In this document: one piece after another, positions 1 to 10,860 of the stretch
Position numbering within the stretch: position 1 is the stretch's first letter
Layout: each line of letters begins with the position of its first letter
Assembly: GCA_950295325.1 (NCBI GenBank)
Contig: OX485809.1
Span: forward strand, 23,686,001 to 23,750,000
DNA length: 64,000 bases
DNA from: Polytrichum commune
Taxonomy: Eukaryota > Streptophyta > Polytrichopsida > Polytrichales > Polytrichaceae
Reading direction: 5' to 3'
Made by a program: the position numbers and the translations under genes
The notes under the pieces: generated by a model
Told to the model about the DNA's origin: nothing
Databases searched by the model: none
What the model saw: only the letters and a program-made list of their open reading frames with translations

Positions 1-945
1 TGAATGAAGCTGATAAGAAAAAGTTCCAAAAAATGATCTTGAGGCATGGTAAGGCTTTTGCTTCTTCACCAGATGAGATTGGATGTGTTAATCCAAATAT
101 TGTTGCTCCAATGGTTATTTTCACTGTTTCACATGCGCATTAGAATTTAAAGCCAATTCTTGTACCAAGAGCCTTGCTATCTAACTTGGTGAATCTGTTG
201 GTGGGAATATTGAAACCATTTATGGCCCCATATTCCAATCGTTGGTTCACAGTGCCAAAGAAGTATGGAGTTTTGAGATTTATCCAAGACATACAGGCAG
301 CGAACAAGGTGACAATTAGAAACAAATGATCAAGACTTATTATAGATAAGATTGTAGCGGCGTTTGCGGGGCAAACAATTTATTCTATTGAAAATTTTTA
401 TTTAGGTTATGATCAGTTTCAGCTTGCATCCGAAAGTAGGGATTTGACAAGTATAAAAACATCAATGAAATTTATGAGAATGTGTACTTTGCCTCAAGGT
501 AACTAAGTGGCTCATATACAAAGTGCCATAAAAAAAACTATGAGGGAATTTATACCTGAGAAGACCATTCTTTTTGTGGATGATATACATATCAAAGGTT
601 GCAAAGAGGAGATCAAAGACTCTACATTGGATGCGGATGGATTGTGAATTATCATATCGAAGATGTGCAGAGGATTTTAAAAATGCTTGAAGAGGTGGAT
701 CTAACATAATTCATTAACAAATCCAAATTTAGAGCTGATGAGATTTTTGTGATTCGACATTTGTGTGGGAGGTATGGACGAAACCCAATCCTGAGAATGT
801 TGATGTTATTACTAGGATGAAGGCATATAGTAGCATTACTGAAGTGAGAAGGTTTTTTGGAGCTTGTATATTCTATTAAATTTGGATTCCACACTTTGCC
901 CACATAGCTAAACCACATAGATTTTTTTCCATCCTTAACTTAGTC
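1..945 (+). pseudogene. Ty3/gypsy reverse transcriptase fragment, degenerate (copy A)
   Basis: Reading all three forward frames gives a broken Ty3/gypsy RT. Near base 255 there is VPKKYGVLRFIQD, followed by VTIRN, which is the RT finger region. Then come YDQFQLA and a CTLPQG motif around 485-500. The catalytic palm is FVDDIHIKGC, with VDD at 576-584. The thumb follows at about 640-900 (EVRRFFGACIFY, then PHFAHIAKPH). Stops and frame changes occur throughout, so it cannot be expressed. The fragment is cut off by the window start on its left. It differs from the gypsy copies at 2.4 kb and 4-8.9 kb because it carries its own thumb and a different residue pattern. The RT assignment is secure; the clade is not resolved. 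Confidence 0.85.
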
Positions 946-1124
946 CACTTGCAGCTAGGAACCCTGCGTTTTCTCATAGCTAAGTTCTCTATCTGACGAC
1001 GACCCGAAAGGTAGATCTAGACCTTCTTACAATTCCTAGTTACACATGTCATGTCACACAACCTTTGAACGTTAGTATTTTCAAACCGTTCAAAATGACA
1101 TTTAGAAAATATCAGAATTTTTGG

Positions 1125-1697
1125 ACCATTAGAATTAAGGGTAAGGGTGTTACAAAGGAGGACCTAGTCCAATGGGTGTCATTGGCCTTGAAAACAACCA
1201 TGACTCCAACAAACATTTAAAAAAATGTATAGCGCGACAGATATTTGGCCTTTAAATCGGACAGCCATACATGACAAAATGGGCCCAACAAAGTGTTTGT
1301 TAATGCTCCGGATGTGGTTGATGAAAAATAGGTAGACGATGAGTATGTGGAGGAGGTGTACGAAGAAAATGTACCACAACCTCAAGGAGGTGGAATTCAA
1401 TATATGGTGGCTTTGAGAGATGATGAGAGAGACACGATGTATGGTGTGCATGAGGTGGTGGATATGGAGGCGCAAGGTACCGACGATGTATGTATGATTT
1501 TAAAAGACTTCGATGGAGTTGAAATGAATGTAGCATTAATGTTAATATCGATTTTGGCATTTTCACAAACAGTGGCAATTCCTCGACGGAATCGTGGCAC
1601 ACCGTTTATAGATTATTCAAAGTCTATAATTATGACTAGTGATGATTAAATTGCCCTTTCAGAACAGAATTGGGAGAGACGTGAGGAGGTAGCAAGA

Positions 1698-1732
<35 letters not shown>

Positions 1733-1965
1733 GACATTGAAATTAATAAAAGTCGAAAGGCACAACATAAAAAAAAAAAAAGCAGAGGAGAAGAAAGTGA
1801 TGGCCGATGAACGTGCGGAAGAATTTGGAGTAATGTAGCCAATTAAATGATCCATTGAAGTTAGGGTAAAATTACATGACGCAATAAGGGTTAATGAACC
1901 TCTAGGTAAGGGGGAATACCGGGCCCCATGTTGTAGTACAATGCATCCACTATTCAAGTCGAACC
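1125..1965 (+). pseudogene. DDE_1-type (pogo/jerky-like) transposase C-terminal remnant
   Basis: Forward-frame pieces read EDLVQWVSLALKTTMTPTNI, then ATDIWPLNRTAIHDKMGP. This resembles the end of DDE_1 superfamily transposases, which typically carry a TGIxPLN motif just after the last catalytic block. After a stop, an open stretch (about 1332-1649) ends in RRNRGTPFIDYSKSIIMTSD. A lysine- and arginine-rich tail (WERREEVARQ, then KKKAEEKKVMADERAEEFG) reads on across a 32-base A tract at 1699-1730. The poly-A lies where lysine codons are expected, so it looks like an expansion inside the old coding region. No catalytic DDE core is visible upstream. The family call is from motif memory and is moderately secure. 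Confidence 0.6.
1699..1730 (+). repeat. Poly(A) tract (32 A)
   Basis: An uninterrupted run of adenines inside the lysine-rich tail of the transposase remnant. A second A run follows at about 1769-1780. Slippage expansion of lysine codons is the simplest explanation, because homologous-looking charged residues continue on both sides. It is not positioned as a retrotransposon tail. Confidence 0.9.
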
Positions 1966-2419
1966 AGAAAATGTACATGTGAAGGAATATTATGAAAAAA
2001 AATTATGAAATTATGTCCATTGCAAGAGCCTATTTGGATACATTACTTTGGAGCCCCTGATAGAGAGTGGCTAGTAACATGATCATTACTACCATTGTGA
2101 ATCAATACACTGATCAGATAACTCATACACACAACTCAATTGTGCAAATAATAATCACACGTATGAGATATTCATTGGCCCAAACATCTACATTGGAGAT
2201 GGTATGCATTCAAAACAACTACGGAACGACCTTAGATTAACGTTCATTGGTTGCTTAGACAAATCATAGAATATTATGTTTTTATTAAAAAATGTTTTTT
2301 TTTCTTTAACGCTAATTTGGGTCAAAATGCTCATATGAAACACTATTTTTTTCCCTGTGATATGCCACGTGTACCTGCTAAGGCTTTAAATGTTGGTTTA
2401 AGTACCGCCTACGTTACAC

Positions 2420-3020
2420 GGTCTGAAAAATAATCATTTTGAAGACCTACAAGCTTGCTTTAAACGTTGCTAAAAAAATCTTGTATCCCTTAACCCCGAG
2501 AGGACCATTTTGTTTATTTTACGTAGTATGTTGCTAGGACATTTGATCTTAGAAGAAGGTAGGTTACCGGACCCCGAAAACGTAAAGTCATTGTCGAACT
2601 ACCGCCACTGGAAAATGTGTCGAAGATGCAAAGTGCATTAGGTCATATTAGATGGTATCTTGAGGCCATCGAGGACTATGCCAATACGACTATTTCTCTC
2701 ACAAACCTAACGAATGACGTACCGTTTAATAAGACTTAAAAACATCAAAATATTTTAGACATTTTGAAAGGTAAGCTCACGAGCGCCCCGTGTCTATTCT
2801 CCAACAATTGCGATCTATCATTTCATATATATTGCGATGCTTCTAATTTTGCGGTGGGGAGTGTAAAGAACGATTGTCATATATTCTTTGCTCGTGGACT
2901 TCTCACTTGTAACATTTTCTTTTCATAGGAATATAAGATATATACTCAAATTGTCAACACGATAATATGTAACATGGCCCAAAATATAATAACTTCATTG
3001 CGTGCCCAACATTTAAATTA
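2420..3020 (+). pseudogene. Ty3/gypsy RT thumb and RNase H fragment (copy B)
   Basis: Forward frames give SLNPERTILF and LLGHLILEEGRLPDPENV. After a frame change come QSALGHIRWYLEAIEDYAN and LTNLTNDVPFN. This is the connection between RT palm and thumb in Ty3/gypsy elements. Around 2820-2870 the RNase H start is seen as FHIYCDASNFAVGSV, whose D is the first RNase H catalytic residue. Further on there is only AT-rich decay. The GHI-WY-EAIEDYA signature differs from the thumb of copy A, so this is a separate element and not its continuation. It is closer in type to the element at 4-8.9 kb. Several stops and shifts make it dead. Confidence 0.75.
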
Positions 3021-3960
3021 ATATCTAAAACCTATAACTCATTCAAAAAAATATCAATATTTATAAGATGAATCGAATATTAATATAAAAATATTTTCTT
3101 ACATTTTCGGGATGAGCCAATAAATGTTTTGCGAAAATCTATCGTTTTTACATGTCGAATTGTTGTGGTACCCGCAAATCTCTTACAATCTTTGTTTTGT
3201 GCTTGCATTCTTGCAATAATTTACAATTACGAGTTTTTTTAATTATTATTGAATAGAGATAATCCAAAAGACATTCATTATATCATTTATTTGTATAATT
3301 TATAAAAAAAATCATTAGTACTCTGCGTTATATATTTGCTCACATCATTCGTCCTAGCATAAACATAAGATGCTTATTAATTGGCGATTTTTAAAATTAA
3401 AGTTGAAGTTATTTACTTTGAATTTCATTTGGAAAAATATTCATGAAGTCATATATTTATTTCAAAAAAACATGTTTATAAAATATAAGTGTACATTAAT
3501 CTAAAATGTATTAGAAATATTTTTATGCTTCATAGAAGCATATTTACAATAATATATCATAAGATTTGGCCCTGAGAGAGTTGAAGATTTATTTTAAAAA
3601 AATGTTTTTACTATTTTCTTATTTCGTCGACGTACTTCTGAAAGATAGATATTATATGAAGTGTATATAATAAATATTTTTAATCATATAAATTTTTATA
3701 AAGGATGGCCAATAATTTTGGATCCTAAAGAATTTGACGATATATTTATCATTAGTCTTCTTGTGTCCTAAATATGAGCAAAAAGATGAGGATCCTTCGA
3801 GATACTATAGAAGGAAAGGCTTTGAATGGAGAAAGAAAGCCTTAATGTTGCTTTTGGTCAAAGGTTGCATTGATGAATAAAGAATCAACGAAAACCGAGA
3901 AGTCAACGCTCGGTTTAGGAATGGCCGAGTTAGGGTTGGCCGCCGAAGATAGGGTTGGCC
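3021..3960. other. AT-rich stretch with no recognisable gene
   Basis: Very AT-rich sequence with short A and T runs and no reading frame of note. No inverted termini or tandem arrays were evident by eye. It may be old decay of copy B or the upstream LTR region of the next gypsy element, but nothing in it proves either. Confidence 0.6.
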
Positions 3961-4115
3961 GGCACAATGTAACCTAAACTTATGAATAAAAGACAAGGCC
4001 GGGGGTGAGGAAAACTATCTCACTCTAAATATTGTTCTTATGCCTTTGTATATATGTGAATGTTTGTGCAATCTTTTTTCTACTCCTATTGATTCCTTGA
4101 ATAGGTACATTGAGA
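3960..4115 (+). repeat. LTR-end-like segment upstream of the gypsy element
   Basis: This segment contains AATAAAAG near 3984, a CTATCTCACTCTAAATATTG block and TTTGTGCAATC, and ends near GAATAGGTAC. A clearly related segment lies at about 16245-16400, with the same order of blocks (AATAAAAGGCAAAGC, CATCTCACTCCAACCATTG, GCTTGTGCAATC, CCAATAGGTCA). The order of a poly-A signal, a T/G-rich block and then the start of an internal region is what the 3' end of an LTR looks like. It sits directly before the gag-like part of the element at 4.1-8.9 kb. No full LTR pair was found, so the LTR call is an inference. Confidence 0.45.
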
Positions 4116-4300
4116 GGTTAGCTAGTTCTCTCATTAGTAATCCGAATCAGTATGGCCAGGGTAATTTTAGAGGGCCTCGTAAAGGACAAGGCGGGCATAA
4201 TGGTATGAGGAAGGAATTTCATCATTTCTGTGGAATGTGACACTCCTCTAGACAGTGTTGGTGAGAAGGACAAGCCTATTGTCGTAGCAACTATGGAGGC
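4080..4300 (+). pseudogene. Gag-like region with a degraded zinc-knuckle-like motif
   Basis: The frame opening at 4040 ends in a basic Gly/Arg/Gln-rich stretch (NFRGPRKGQGGHNG), then HHFCGM, a stop, and HSSRQCW. A nucleocapsid knuckle has C-x2-C-x4-H-x4-C. Here the second Cys, the His and the last Cys are roughly in place, the first Cys reads as His, and a stop falls inside. The basic context supports a gag nucleocapsid origin. The gag core before it is not recognisable, so confidence is moderate. Confidence 0.4.
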
Positions 4301-4764
4301 AATCACCCTTCCGACGAATGCTGTCAACTGGACAAAGTCATTAAATTGCCTCACCCTGTGGCCAATCATTACCAACAAGCTAGGGACAATTTGAGAGTGG
4401 CTAGGCCACAGTGGGGGACCACAACATGAACTAAGGCCCTCTAACCTCTATTATGACCACGAGAATGCTAGACAAACGTTTCATCCGCCGGCTGGCTTAT
4501 AGACGGCGAATGATTATATTCATCTATATGGTAGATCCGGAGGCAAGGCTCACTCAATGATTCAGGACTGTCAAATTCTCAGGACGTTAGGTTCATGGAT
4601 GTACTCACGGAATCACACCCCAATGAGGCCTTCCTTCTCCATGTAGCACTCGGGGAAGAAGTTAATCAATGGATTTCAAATGTGAATGTGATTATTCATC
4701 AGTTGAGAGATATGGGTGAGAGAGCTAGTCAAGAAGCTCCTGCCCTTACAGTCATCACTAGGGT

Positions 4765-5709
4765 ATGCGAGGCAACCTTCAAGCCGAAAGAAAGATGGAG
4801 GGTCAAGAGGAGTATTCTTCATATGAAGCCCCCCATCTCTCAGAGTTAGGAAAAGTGGCTAGGACAGCTAGAAGGACTGCCAAGGCTTTAGAAAGGGATA
4901 AAGAGGTTCTTTGTGATGGAGCGAGGCCACCTATCATTCATGACTTAGATGCCAGTGAGATGGATGAATGGGAAGGACCGAAGATTCCTAGAGAAGAGTT
5001 TGAGGGCGTGAAGAAAACAAGGATGGAAAAGATAGAGGGATATGACTTATGGGCCGACCTTAGTTTGCTCAAAGCCGATATCACATTCGACCAATTGTTG
5101 AAATTATTGCCGATGGCGCGGAAGACACTTAAGGAGGGGATGCCAGTCATTAAAAAAACTATGAGAACAAAGATTAGGGTGGCGCCAAGGGTGAAGTTAC
5201 AAAGACAAGGTCGTGATCTTAAGGCGGTGGAAATAGAAACCACCATAGTGGACAAGGTAGTGCCAAATGTGTTAGTTGATGGAGGGAGTGGGTTGAATTT
5301 TTGCCAGAACAAACAATGAAGAAACTGGGACTCAGTCTCACAGGGCCATCACCTTTCATCATCAATATGGCTAACCAGAGCCGGCGGTACCTCTCGAGTA
5401 AATTAAAGATTGTAGAGTTAGTACCGGAGGGGAGGCGTACATCGTCACCTTCCACGTCATTCGTATGCATTCCCATAAGGATGTTTTCTCATTTTTTTAA
5501 ACATGCCTTGGTTGAGGATGGCAAACGCCATAATGGATTGGGAAGGCGCCGAGCCTTCAATCACTTATGGACCAAAAGACAATCGTGTTAAGGTGCCAAT
5601 AGGACCAATGGCCAGGTTGACAGTGGGAGAGATCATTACATCTTCTGGTGAAGATGTGGAAGAGAACGAGGAGAAAATCAAGGATGAGAAGTTGGTGGGA
5701 TTGGTCTAG
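4765..5709 (+). pseudogene. Gag/pol linker and retropepsin-like aspartic protease, frameshifted
   Basis: An open frame (4765-5319) contains YDLWADLSLLKADITFDQLL, MARKTLKEGMP and then VLVDGGSGLNF, with the Asp codon at 5278-5280. This D-G/S-G-type loop is the retropepsin active site as seen in plant gypsy elements. The frame then breaks: the protein continues in another frame as MKKLGLSLTGPSPFIINMAN and again as MANAIMDWEGAEPSITYG, followed by NRVKVPIGP, an acidic tail (GEDVEENEEKIKDEK) and a stop. The domain is therefore recognisable but spread over at least three frames. Role: processing of the gag-pol polyprotein in an active relative. Confidence 0.7.
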
Positions 5710-6179
5710 TTGAGCGGAGAGAGGGCGGCAATTGATAGTGGGTTGAGCAATCTAGATCCTAGTTTGTATCATCTACGTGCTAGATGGCTGAAGGAATATC
5801 CAGATTCAGTATGTGATGTAATGGTGACCTCTCATCATGAGTACTTGACGGATGAGAAGAGTAGCCTAAGGAGAGAGAAGTGGTCACTGTTGTAGCCATG
5901 TGAGGTACTCACGGAGGAAGAATGGTTACAGGGAGGATTGACCCCATAGGTAGATGGGATAGAAGACTGTAGTGTGGGCTTAGTACATGTAGATGGGACC
6001 CAAGACGTGGAGATATTGGGTGACAATGCATTGTTAGAAGAACCCTTGCATTTCAAAACCACTTCTACGGGAATCGTCGTCAGCGAAGATGTAAAAACTA
6101 TCCTAAGGTTCCTCCAGATTGGTATCGTAATACGACGGAGCAGTCACATGTAACCGAAGCCGATTGGAAGTATGTAGAG

Positions 6180-7110
6180 GTGAGGACTAGGAATGGAAAG
6201 GTCAAGCAAATGAAGATGGGCTCCAAATTATACGAGAGTAAGGTCAAGGAGTACAACGCCTTGGTGGATGAGTTCAGTGACACCTTTGCATGGTCATACG
6301 ACGAGCTTAGGGGGATACCTCGTGAGATGGTGGAGCACCGGATTCCGTTAATTCCAGGTGCTAGGCATGTGAAGCAGAAGGAGAGGCGAATAAATCCACA
6401 GTTGCAGTTGTTGGTGAGGGCCGAACTTAAGAGGTTATTGAAGGCTGGATTTATAAAGCCGGTAGAGATTACCGACTGGATGTCTCCTATGGTGTTAGTG
6501 AAGAAAAAAATGGCAAGCTCAGGATGTGTGTAGACTACAGGAAGTTGAATGCCAACACTCAAAATGACCACTTCTCTTTACCGTTCATTACATTGTTGTT
6601 GGAAGAGGTAGGTGGTCATGCTCGTTATAGTTTTATGGACGGCTATGCCAGTTATAATTAAATTGCGATAGCGTTAGCGGACATTCACAAGACGGCCTTC
6701 ACTACTCCTCGGGGCACGTTCGTATGGGTGGTCATGCCCTTCGGACTATGTAATGTCCTTGCCAGCTTTCAGAGATTAGTCATATATATCTTCACGGACT
6801 TGTTGTTTAAGTCCATGATTGTGTTTATAGATGATTTTAGTACACAGTCTACTACTAGCCAACATTTAGAGTGTGTGAGAGAGGCTTTGGTTAGGTGTAA
6901 GAAAATGCAGTTGGCATTGAATCCATACAAGACTTTCTTAGGTGTGCAGAAAGGAGTATTGCTAGGTTATGTGGTGAGCGAAAAATGGAGGGAACCTGAT
7001 CCGGAAAAAATAACAGTGATAGATAGTTTGGCCACTCCTAGCAATGCTAAAGGGATAGCCAAGTTACTGGGACATGTAGGGTGGTATACAGAGTTGATTC
7101 CAGATTATGC
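6180..7110 (+). pseudogene. Ty3/gypsy reverse transcriptase, frameshifted
   Basis: One frame (6180-6533) reads FSDTFAWSYDELRGI, HRIPLIPGARHVKQKERRIN, LLKAGFIKPVEITDWMSPMV and VLVKKK. The frame then shifts to give LRMCVDYRKLNANTQNDHFSLP and YSFMDGYASYN, with a stop at 6659-6661 before IAIA. A third stretch (6728 on) gives MPFGLCNVLASFQR and the palm motif FIDDF in place of the usual YxDD surroundings, then LNPYKTFLGVQ, LLGYVVSE and the thumb LLGHVGWYTELIPDYAKI. All RT blocks are in order, but at least one frameshift and one stop are present. In active relatives this enzyme copies element RNA to DNA. Confidence 0.85.
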
Positions 7111-7219
7111 TAAGATTGTCGTGCCTATCACCCATTTGCTTAGGAAAGACTGTAAGTTTGAGTGGACGGAGGTTTGCCAGCGAGCGTTTGACGAGCTGAG
7201 GTCCAAACTGAGCACTTAC

Positions 7220-7660
7220 CCCGTATTGAAGCCTCCGGAATGGAATAAGCCATTTCATGTATTTTGTGATGCTGGTTCGGTGGCTGTGGGTAGCGCATTC
7301 TGTCAGTCGACGAGGAACAACAGAAAATATCAACCCGTGGCTTACGCCAGCTGACAGTTAACCCCCGCGGAGAGGAATTACTCGACTACCGAGCGGGGGT
7401 GTTTAGCTATGATTTTCTCAATGAAGAAGTTTCGCCACTACCTGTTGTGCAATCCAGTGGTCTTCTTTGTGAACCATATGGTGATTAAATTCCTAGTGAA
7501 CAAGGCAAAATTGAGTGGGAGGTTGGCTAGGTAGGTCTTACTGTTGGAAGAGTTTGATTACACGGTGGAGTACAAGTCAGGTCGGATGCATTTGCAAGCG
7601 GACCACTTATCCTGGTTGTCGGATGAAGTTGGCTCCATTCCCATTGACGATAGGTTGAGG
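7220..7660 (+). pseudogene. Ty3/gypsy RNase H domain, with stops
   Basis: This continues from the RT frame. FHVFCDAGSVAVGSAFCQ supplies the first catalytic Asp, and QPVAYAS is followed by a stop at 7352-7354. Then come PAERNYSTTERG, AMIFSMKKFRHYLL, VVFFVNHMVIKFL and LEEFDYTVEYKSGRMHLQAD, the last ending in an ADHLSWL-type motif with the late catalytic Asp. The order and spacing match the RT-connected RNase H of gypsy elements. A second in-frame stop at 7531-7533 confirms that the domain is dead. Confidence 0.75.
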
Positions 7661-7769
7661 GATGAATTTTTTTGTGGTGACTGTTCAAGCGGAGTGGTAC
7701 GCGGGTATAGTTGAATTCTCGACCATTCAACATCTAACACGAGATTAGACGAAGGAAGCTAGGAGGAAG

Positions 7770-8834
7770 GTGATGGTCAATAGTAGGCATTACGTAATGA
7801 TAAGACATAGGTTGTTCAAGAATAGAGTTGACGGGTTGTTGAGGCGTTGTGTGTCTGAGGTAGAAGTGCCCTCTATCTTAGCCGCCTGCCACGACAATGC
7901 ATGTGGTGGATATTTCTTGGGACAACTCACAGGGCAAAAGATACTAAGGGTAGGTTATTTTTGGCCCAAATTGTTTAAGAATGCTCGGAACTACGTTAAG
8001 AAGTGTGATGTCTGTCAGAGGTATGCGAAAAACGACCTCCGCTTGGAGTTGCCACTCCATGTGTTTTTACCTTTAGTTTCTTTCAACAAATGGGGGATAT
8101 ATTACGTGCGAGAAGTCCGCCCCCGTTCGTCAAAAAGGATGGCATACATTGTGATGGCCATCGAGTATTTAACCAAGTGGGCGGAAGCCAAGGCGGTAAA
8201 AACAAACACTGCCGCCAATGCCGCCATGTTTATGTACGAGAATATCATCTCACGGTTTGGGTGCCCTAGGATTTTGGTTAGTGATAGGAGGATTTATTTC
8301 CTGAATTATTTAATTCAAGAGATGACGGATAGGTTCTAGATTGACCATTGCAAGATAACTCCTTATGATCCTCAAACAAATGGCCAAACAGAGCGGGTAA
8401 ATGAAACATTGGTAAGTATACTTCACAAGACGATTCATGATTCCAAGAGGGACTGGGATGTCAAGTTGACAGCCGCCTTGTGGGCTTACCGGACTACATT
8501 CAAGGTGACTATCCGAGCCACCCCCTTCTCACTGGTGTACGGAATAGATGCAACTATTCCCATTGAATTTGAGGTTGAGTCATTGCGAGTGGCCGTTGAG
8601 TCTCGCCTCACAAACAATCAATCATTGAGGAATAGGTTGACTACACTAGAAGCACTTGATGAGAGTCGGAGGATTAATGCTCAACATATTGAATCCATTC
8701 AGAGGCGAAGGAAGATCGCCTTCGACAAAAAATACAAGACCCGGACTTTAAGGCCAAATATGATAGTGTTACTTCAAGATGCACGGAAACTAGACTTCTC
8801 GGGTAAGTTTGATGGGCGTAGATTTGGTGGTTAA
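7770..8834 (+). pseudogene. Ty3/gypsy integrase, broken
   Basis: The frame at 7770-8339 has the N-terminal HHCC zinc finger, seen as AACHDNACGGYF and later KKCDVCQR. The catalytic core follows. The first Asp is expected in a WGIDFV-type motif, but here the bases read WGIYYV, so this residue appears substituted. LVSDRR keeps the second Asp. A stop at 8337-8339 ends this frame. The same frame resumes with ITPYDPQTNGQTERVNETL, whose Glu is the third catalytic residue, then WAYRTTFKV, TPFSLVYG and a C-terminal KKYKTRTLRPN region. The loss of the first Asp and the stop together make it inactive. In active relatives it inserts the cDNA. Confidence 0.85.
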
Positions 8835-9159
8835 GATCATCAGAGATGACGATACTGTTCCAGGGTGTGGGAGGGATCACTAGTAGAAATTCTGCGTCCG
8901 GATCAATAAAAAATCAACATAAAGGCTTTGGTCGCGGTTGTTACTTAGGACGTGTTGACCTGGACACGATGTAACATATTTTTGTTGATTTTTTTTGTTA
9001 ATCTGGTCACAAAAATATTTATATTTATTTATTATTATTATTATTATTAAAAATCATACATAGATGGTTGGTAGGTCCGCACCTTCTAACCCCTCCCAAG
9101 TAACCCTCAACCTATACCTCACCTACAAGAATAAACTACCTATCACTCACCTAGGTGGC

Positions 9160-9230
9160 AAGGCCAAAGGGTTCAAACCTTGCACCTAGTGATACCCACA
9201 TATGTGCCTTAACCACTAAGTCATCACATC
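9160..9230 (-). repeat. tRNA-derived SINE head inside the CACTA element
   Basis: On the minus strand the order is TTAGTGGTTAAGGC (an A-box-like Pol III promoter block, plus-strand position about 9206-9219), about 30 bases of spacer, then AAGGTTTGAACCC (a B-box-like block at about 9169-9181). The spacing fits a tRNA-derived promoter. There is no cloverleaf to call a real tRNA gene. Because it lies inside the transposon, it either inserted after the CACTA element formed or was captured by it. Confidence 0.6.
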
Positions 9231-9259
9231 ACACATGATATATATGGAATGCTTCAAAC

Positions 9260-9620
9260 ATTTTTAGACTAAGGCTACTATTTTCTATATATTACCTACT
9301 ATTTACTGTATATAATTTACTTCCTTCCTTTTACTATTTACTATATAATTTTATTATCTGATATTTACTATGTAATATTTATTTTCAAGTATTTATTTTT
9401 TGATATTTACCATTTATTATTTATGATTTATTTCCCATTATTTGTTGTTTTCTGCCCATTATTTACTATTTACTGCCTATTATTTACTTTTTATTCTCTA
9501 TAACTTATGTTTTATATATTATTATTTTCTATTTACGGTCTTCTATTATTATTTATTTTTATAGTATATCATTTACTAATTACCGTCTATAATTATTATT
9601 TAATAGAATTATTTATTTAT
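9260..9620 (+). repeat. Cryptic low-complexity tract of TATTTACT-like units
   Basis: Imperfect copies of ATTTACTATTTACT, ATTATTTACT and TATTTATT recur with a few C/G interruptions. The stretch is within the CACTA element between the SINE head and the 3' subterminal repeats. It has no coding potential and reads as a decayed microsatellite. Confidence 0.7.
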
Positions 9621-9903
9621 AATATTTGCTTCCCTTCGAATTCGTAATTATTTCCACACCCATACACTTACAAGTCCATAAATTGCAAAAGATTAAAAAC
9701 ATTCTATAATATTCCAAAAAGATTTCACATTTACTAAAATTTTGTTGATTTGGTCATTGTACTATTCAAATCAACAAAAAATAGGCAACAAACTGTTGAT
9801 TTTTACAAAAAATTCAAAAATCTGTGAAATCGGTCATTGCAGTGCCCGGATCAACATAGATCTGTTGATTTTATGTTGATTTGGTCATGATTTTCTAATA
9901 GTG

Positions 9904-10660
9904 GATGGTGACAACGAAAAAAAAAACACTCTAGCGAAGAAGTCAAGAGCCTCAGTGATAGATGGTGCATAGGTCGTCGGTGAAGCGAGGATGTTCAAGT
10001 CATGAAGTTGACCAGGCACCGAGGGCACGGTGAGCGCAACGTACGAGGGACTGTAATCGGAGAGCAGGGAAGAGCCCGTACACATTACAGCAAGACAAAT
10101 CAAACCGAATGAGTTATTTTCTGATGGTGGTCGGCTACAGGACGTAAACTGACAACATACTCTTAGCAGTTGGTGTAATCCTCCCAGCTCTTAGTCTGTG
10201 GTGCACCCTTCTTTCATAGCGGATCATTGATAGAGGGTGAGGTGTAGAGCTAAGGGGAATGCCACGGGCATGCCATGCAAACAACATGTGTGGTGCTTGG
10301 AAGGGTAGGGCAAGTTGAGGTGGGCACAAGCATGAGGTATTAGGCATAGTGACTTAGCGGTGTTGCATGTAATTCAAGTAGGTTGTGAGGAACACAAGTA
10401 TTTGTGAATGCTTGCTAGTTTCTTAATAAAATTGTGCTATACACACCACTTTTCCCACTTCAATTTAATTGCATGCGCACTTGCATATGAGAATGTTAGG
10501 CTTAGGATGTGGCACATGATCTCCCACCCGGACTAGGACGCAATTGAAGGGTGGGGGTGATTGTGGCTCACAAGACCCCCTACTAGGAAGGACCATAAAA
10601 GGATAACCATTGGGGCTCTAAGCACTGAGAAGTAGGGAAGAGACAGAACCTCAATTAACA
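9904..10660. other. Unassigned DNA after the CACTA element
   Basis: No gene is supported. The first part probably continues the interrupted gypsy element, since the CACTA target duplication joins it to 8877, but no protein similarity was seen. Around 10380-10450 there is a TTCTTAATAAAATTG block that could belong to an LTR. No matching 5' partner was found. Confidence 0.4.
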
Positions 10661-10860
10661 ATGAACTAGTCGAGTTTGAGAAATAACTGGTTGAATTTCA
10701 AGACTTCAAAAAAAATCACTCATCGTTTTAGAGGGATCTATGGATTACTCTTCAATTTAATGAAGAAAGACCAAAAGATTTCAACATATATCCGGTTGTT
10801 CTTGGTAACACTAGGATCTCAACCGATTACGCCTAAAAACCTCCCTGAACACTACCTTAG
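10655..10860 (+). repeat. Terminal repeat, family CAGTGT-LTIR, copy 1
   Basis: About 200 bp, reading ATGAACTAGTCGAGTTTGAG, then AACTGGTTGAATTTCAAGAC and on to CCTCCCTGAACACTACC. It matches, with substitutions, the segment at 23866-24052. It also matches, in reverse complement, segments at 10998-11200 and 22866-23060. Its outer end resembles the CAGTGT terminus of the element at 22.9 kb. A short GGTTA pentamer array (10896-10916) follows it. Confidence 0.65.

Larger units (their letters stand above)
4080..8877 (+). mobile_element. Ty3/gypsy LTR retrotransposon internal region, broken
   Basis: Gag-like, protease, RT, RNase H and integrase regions follow one another on the plus strand, in the gypsy order (integrase last). 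Every domain is interrupted by stops or frame changes, so the element is inactive. Integrase ends in an RLTTLEALDE and KIAFDKKYKTR region followed by LDFSGKFDG, as in plant gypsy elements that lack an obvious chromodomain. Residue style (protease DGGSGLN, KCDVCQR in integrase) resembles the Tat/Athila side of Ty3/gypsy; this is from memory. The 3' part is interrupted at 8877/8878 by a CACTA insertion. The 3' LTR was not identified. Confidence 0.85.
8878..9903. mobile_element. Non-autonomous CACTA (En/Spm-like) DNA transposon
   Basis: The left end reads CACTAGTAGAAA and the right end, reverse-complemented, CACTATTAGAAAA. CACTA termini are diagnostic for the superfamily. The 3-bp target duplication is intact: GAT at 8875-8877 and GAT at 9904-9906. 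Subterminal DNA is rich in copies of TGTTGATTT and its complement AAATCAACA near both ends (about 8907-9000 and 9740-9890), as expected for transposase-binding subterminal repeats. The 1026-bp element has no transposase reading frame. It carries a tRNA-like SINE head and a low-complexity TATTTACT tract. It lies just after integrase of the gypsy element, so it inserted into that older copy. Confidence 0.85.

Noticed and set aside
2251-2433. 60-codon frame next to the second gypsy fragment
   Set aside because: The translation does not match gypsy RT or any other family I recognise. The RT similarity begins only at about 2420 in another frame.
9160-9230. Candidate tRNA gene on the minus strand
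   Set aside because: A- and B-box-like blocks are present, but no acceptor stem or anticodon arm can be drawn. Called as a SINE head instead.
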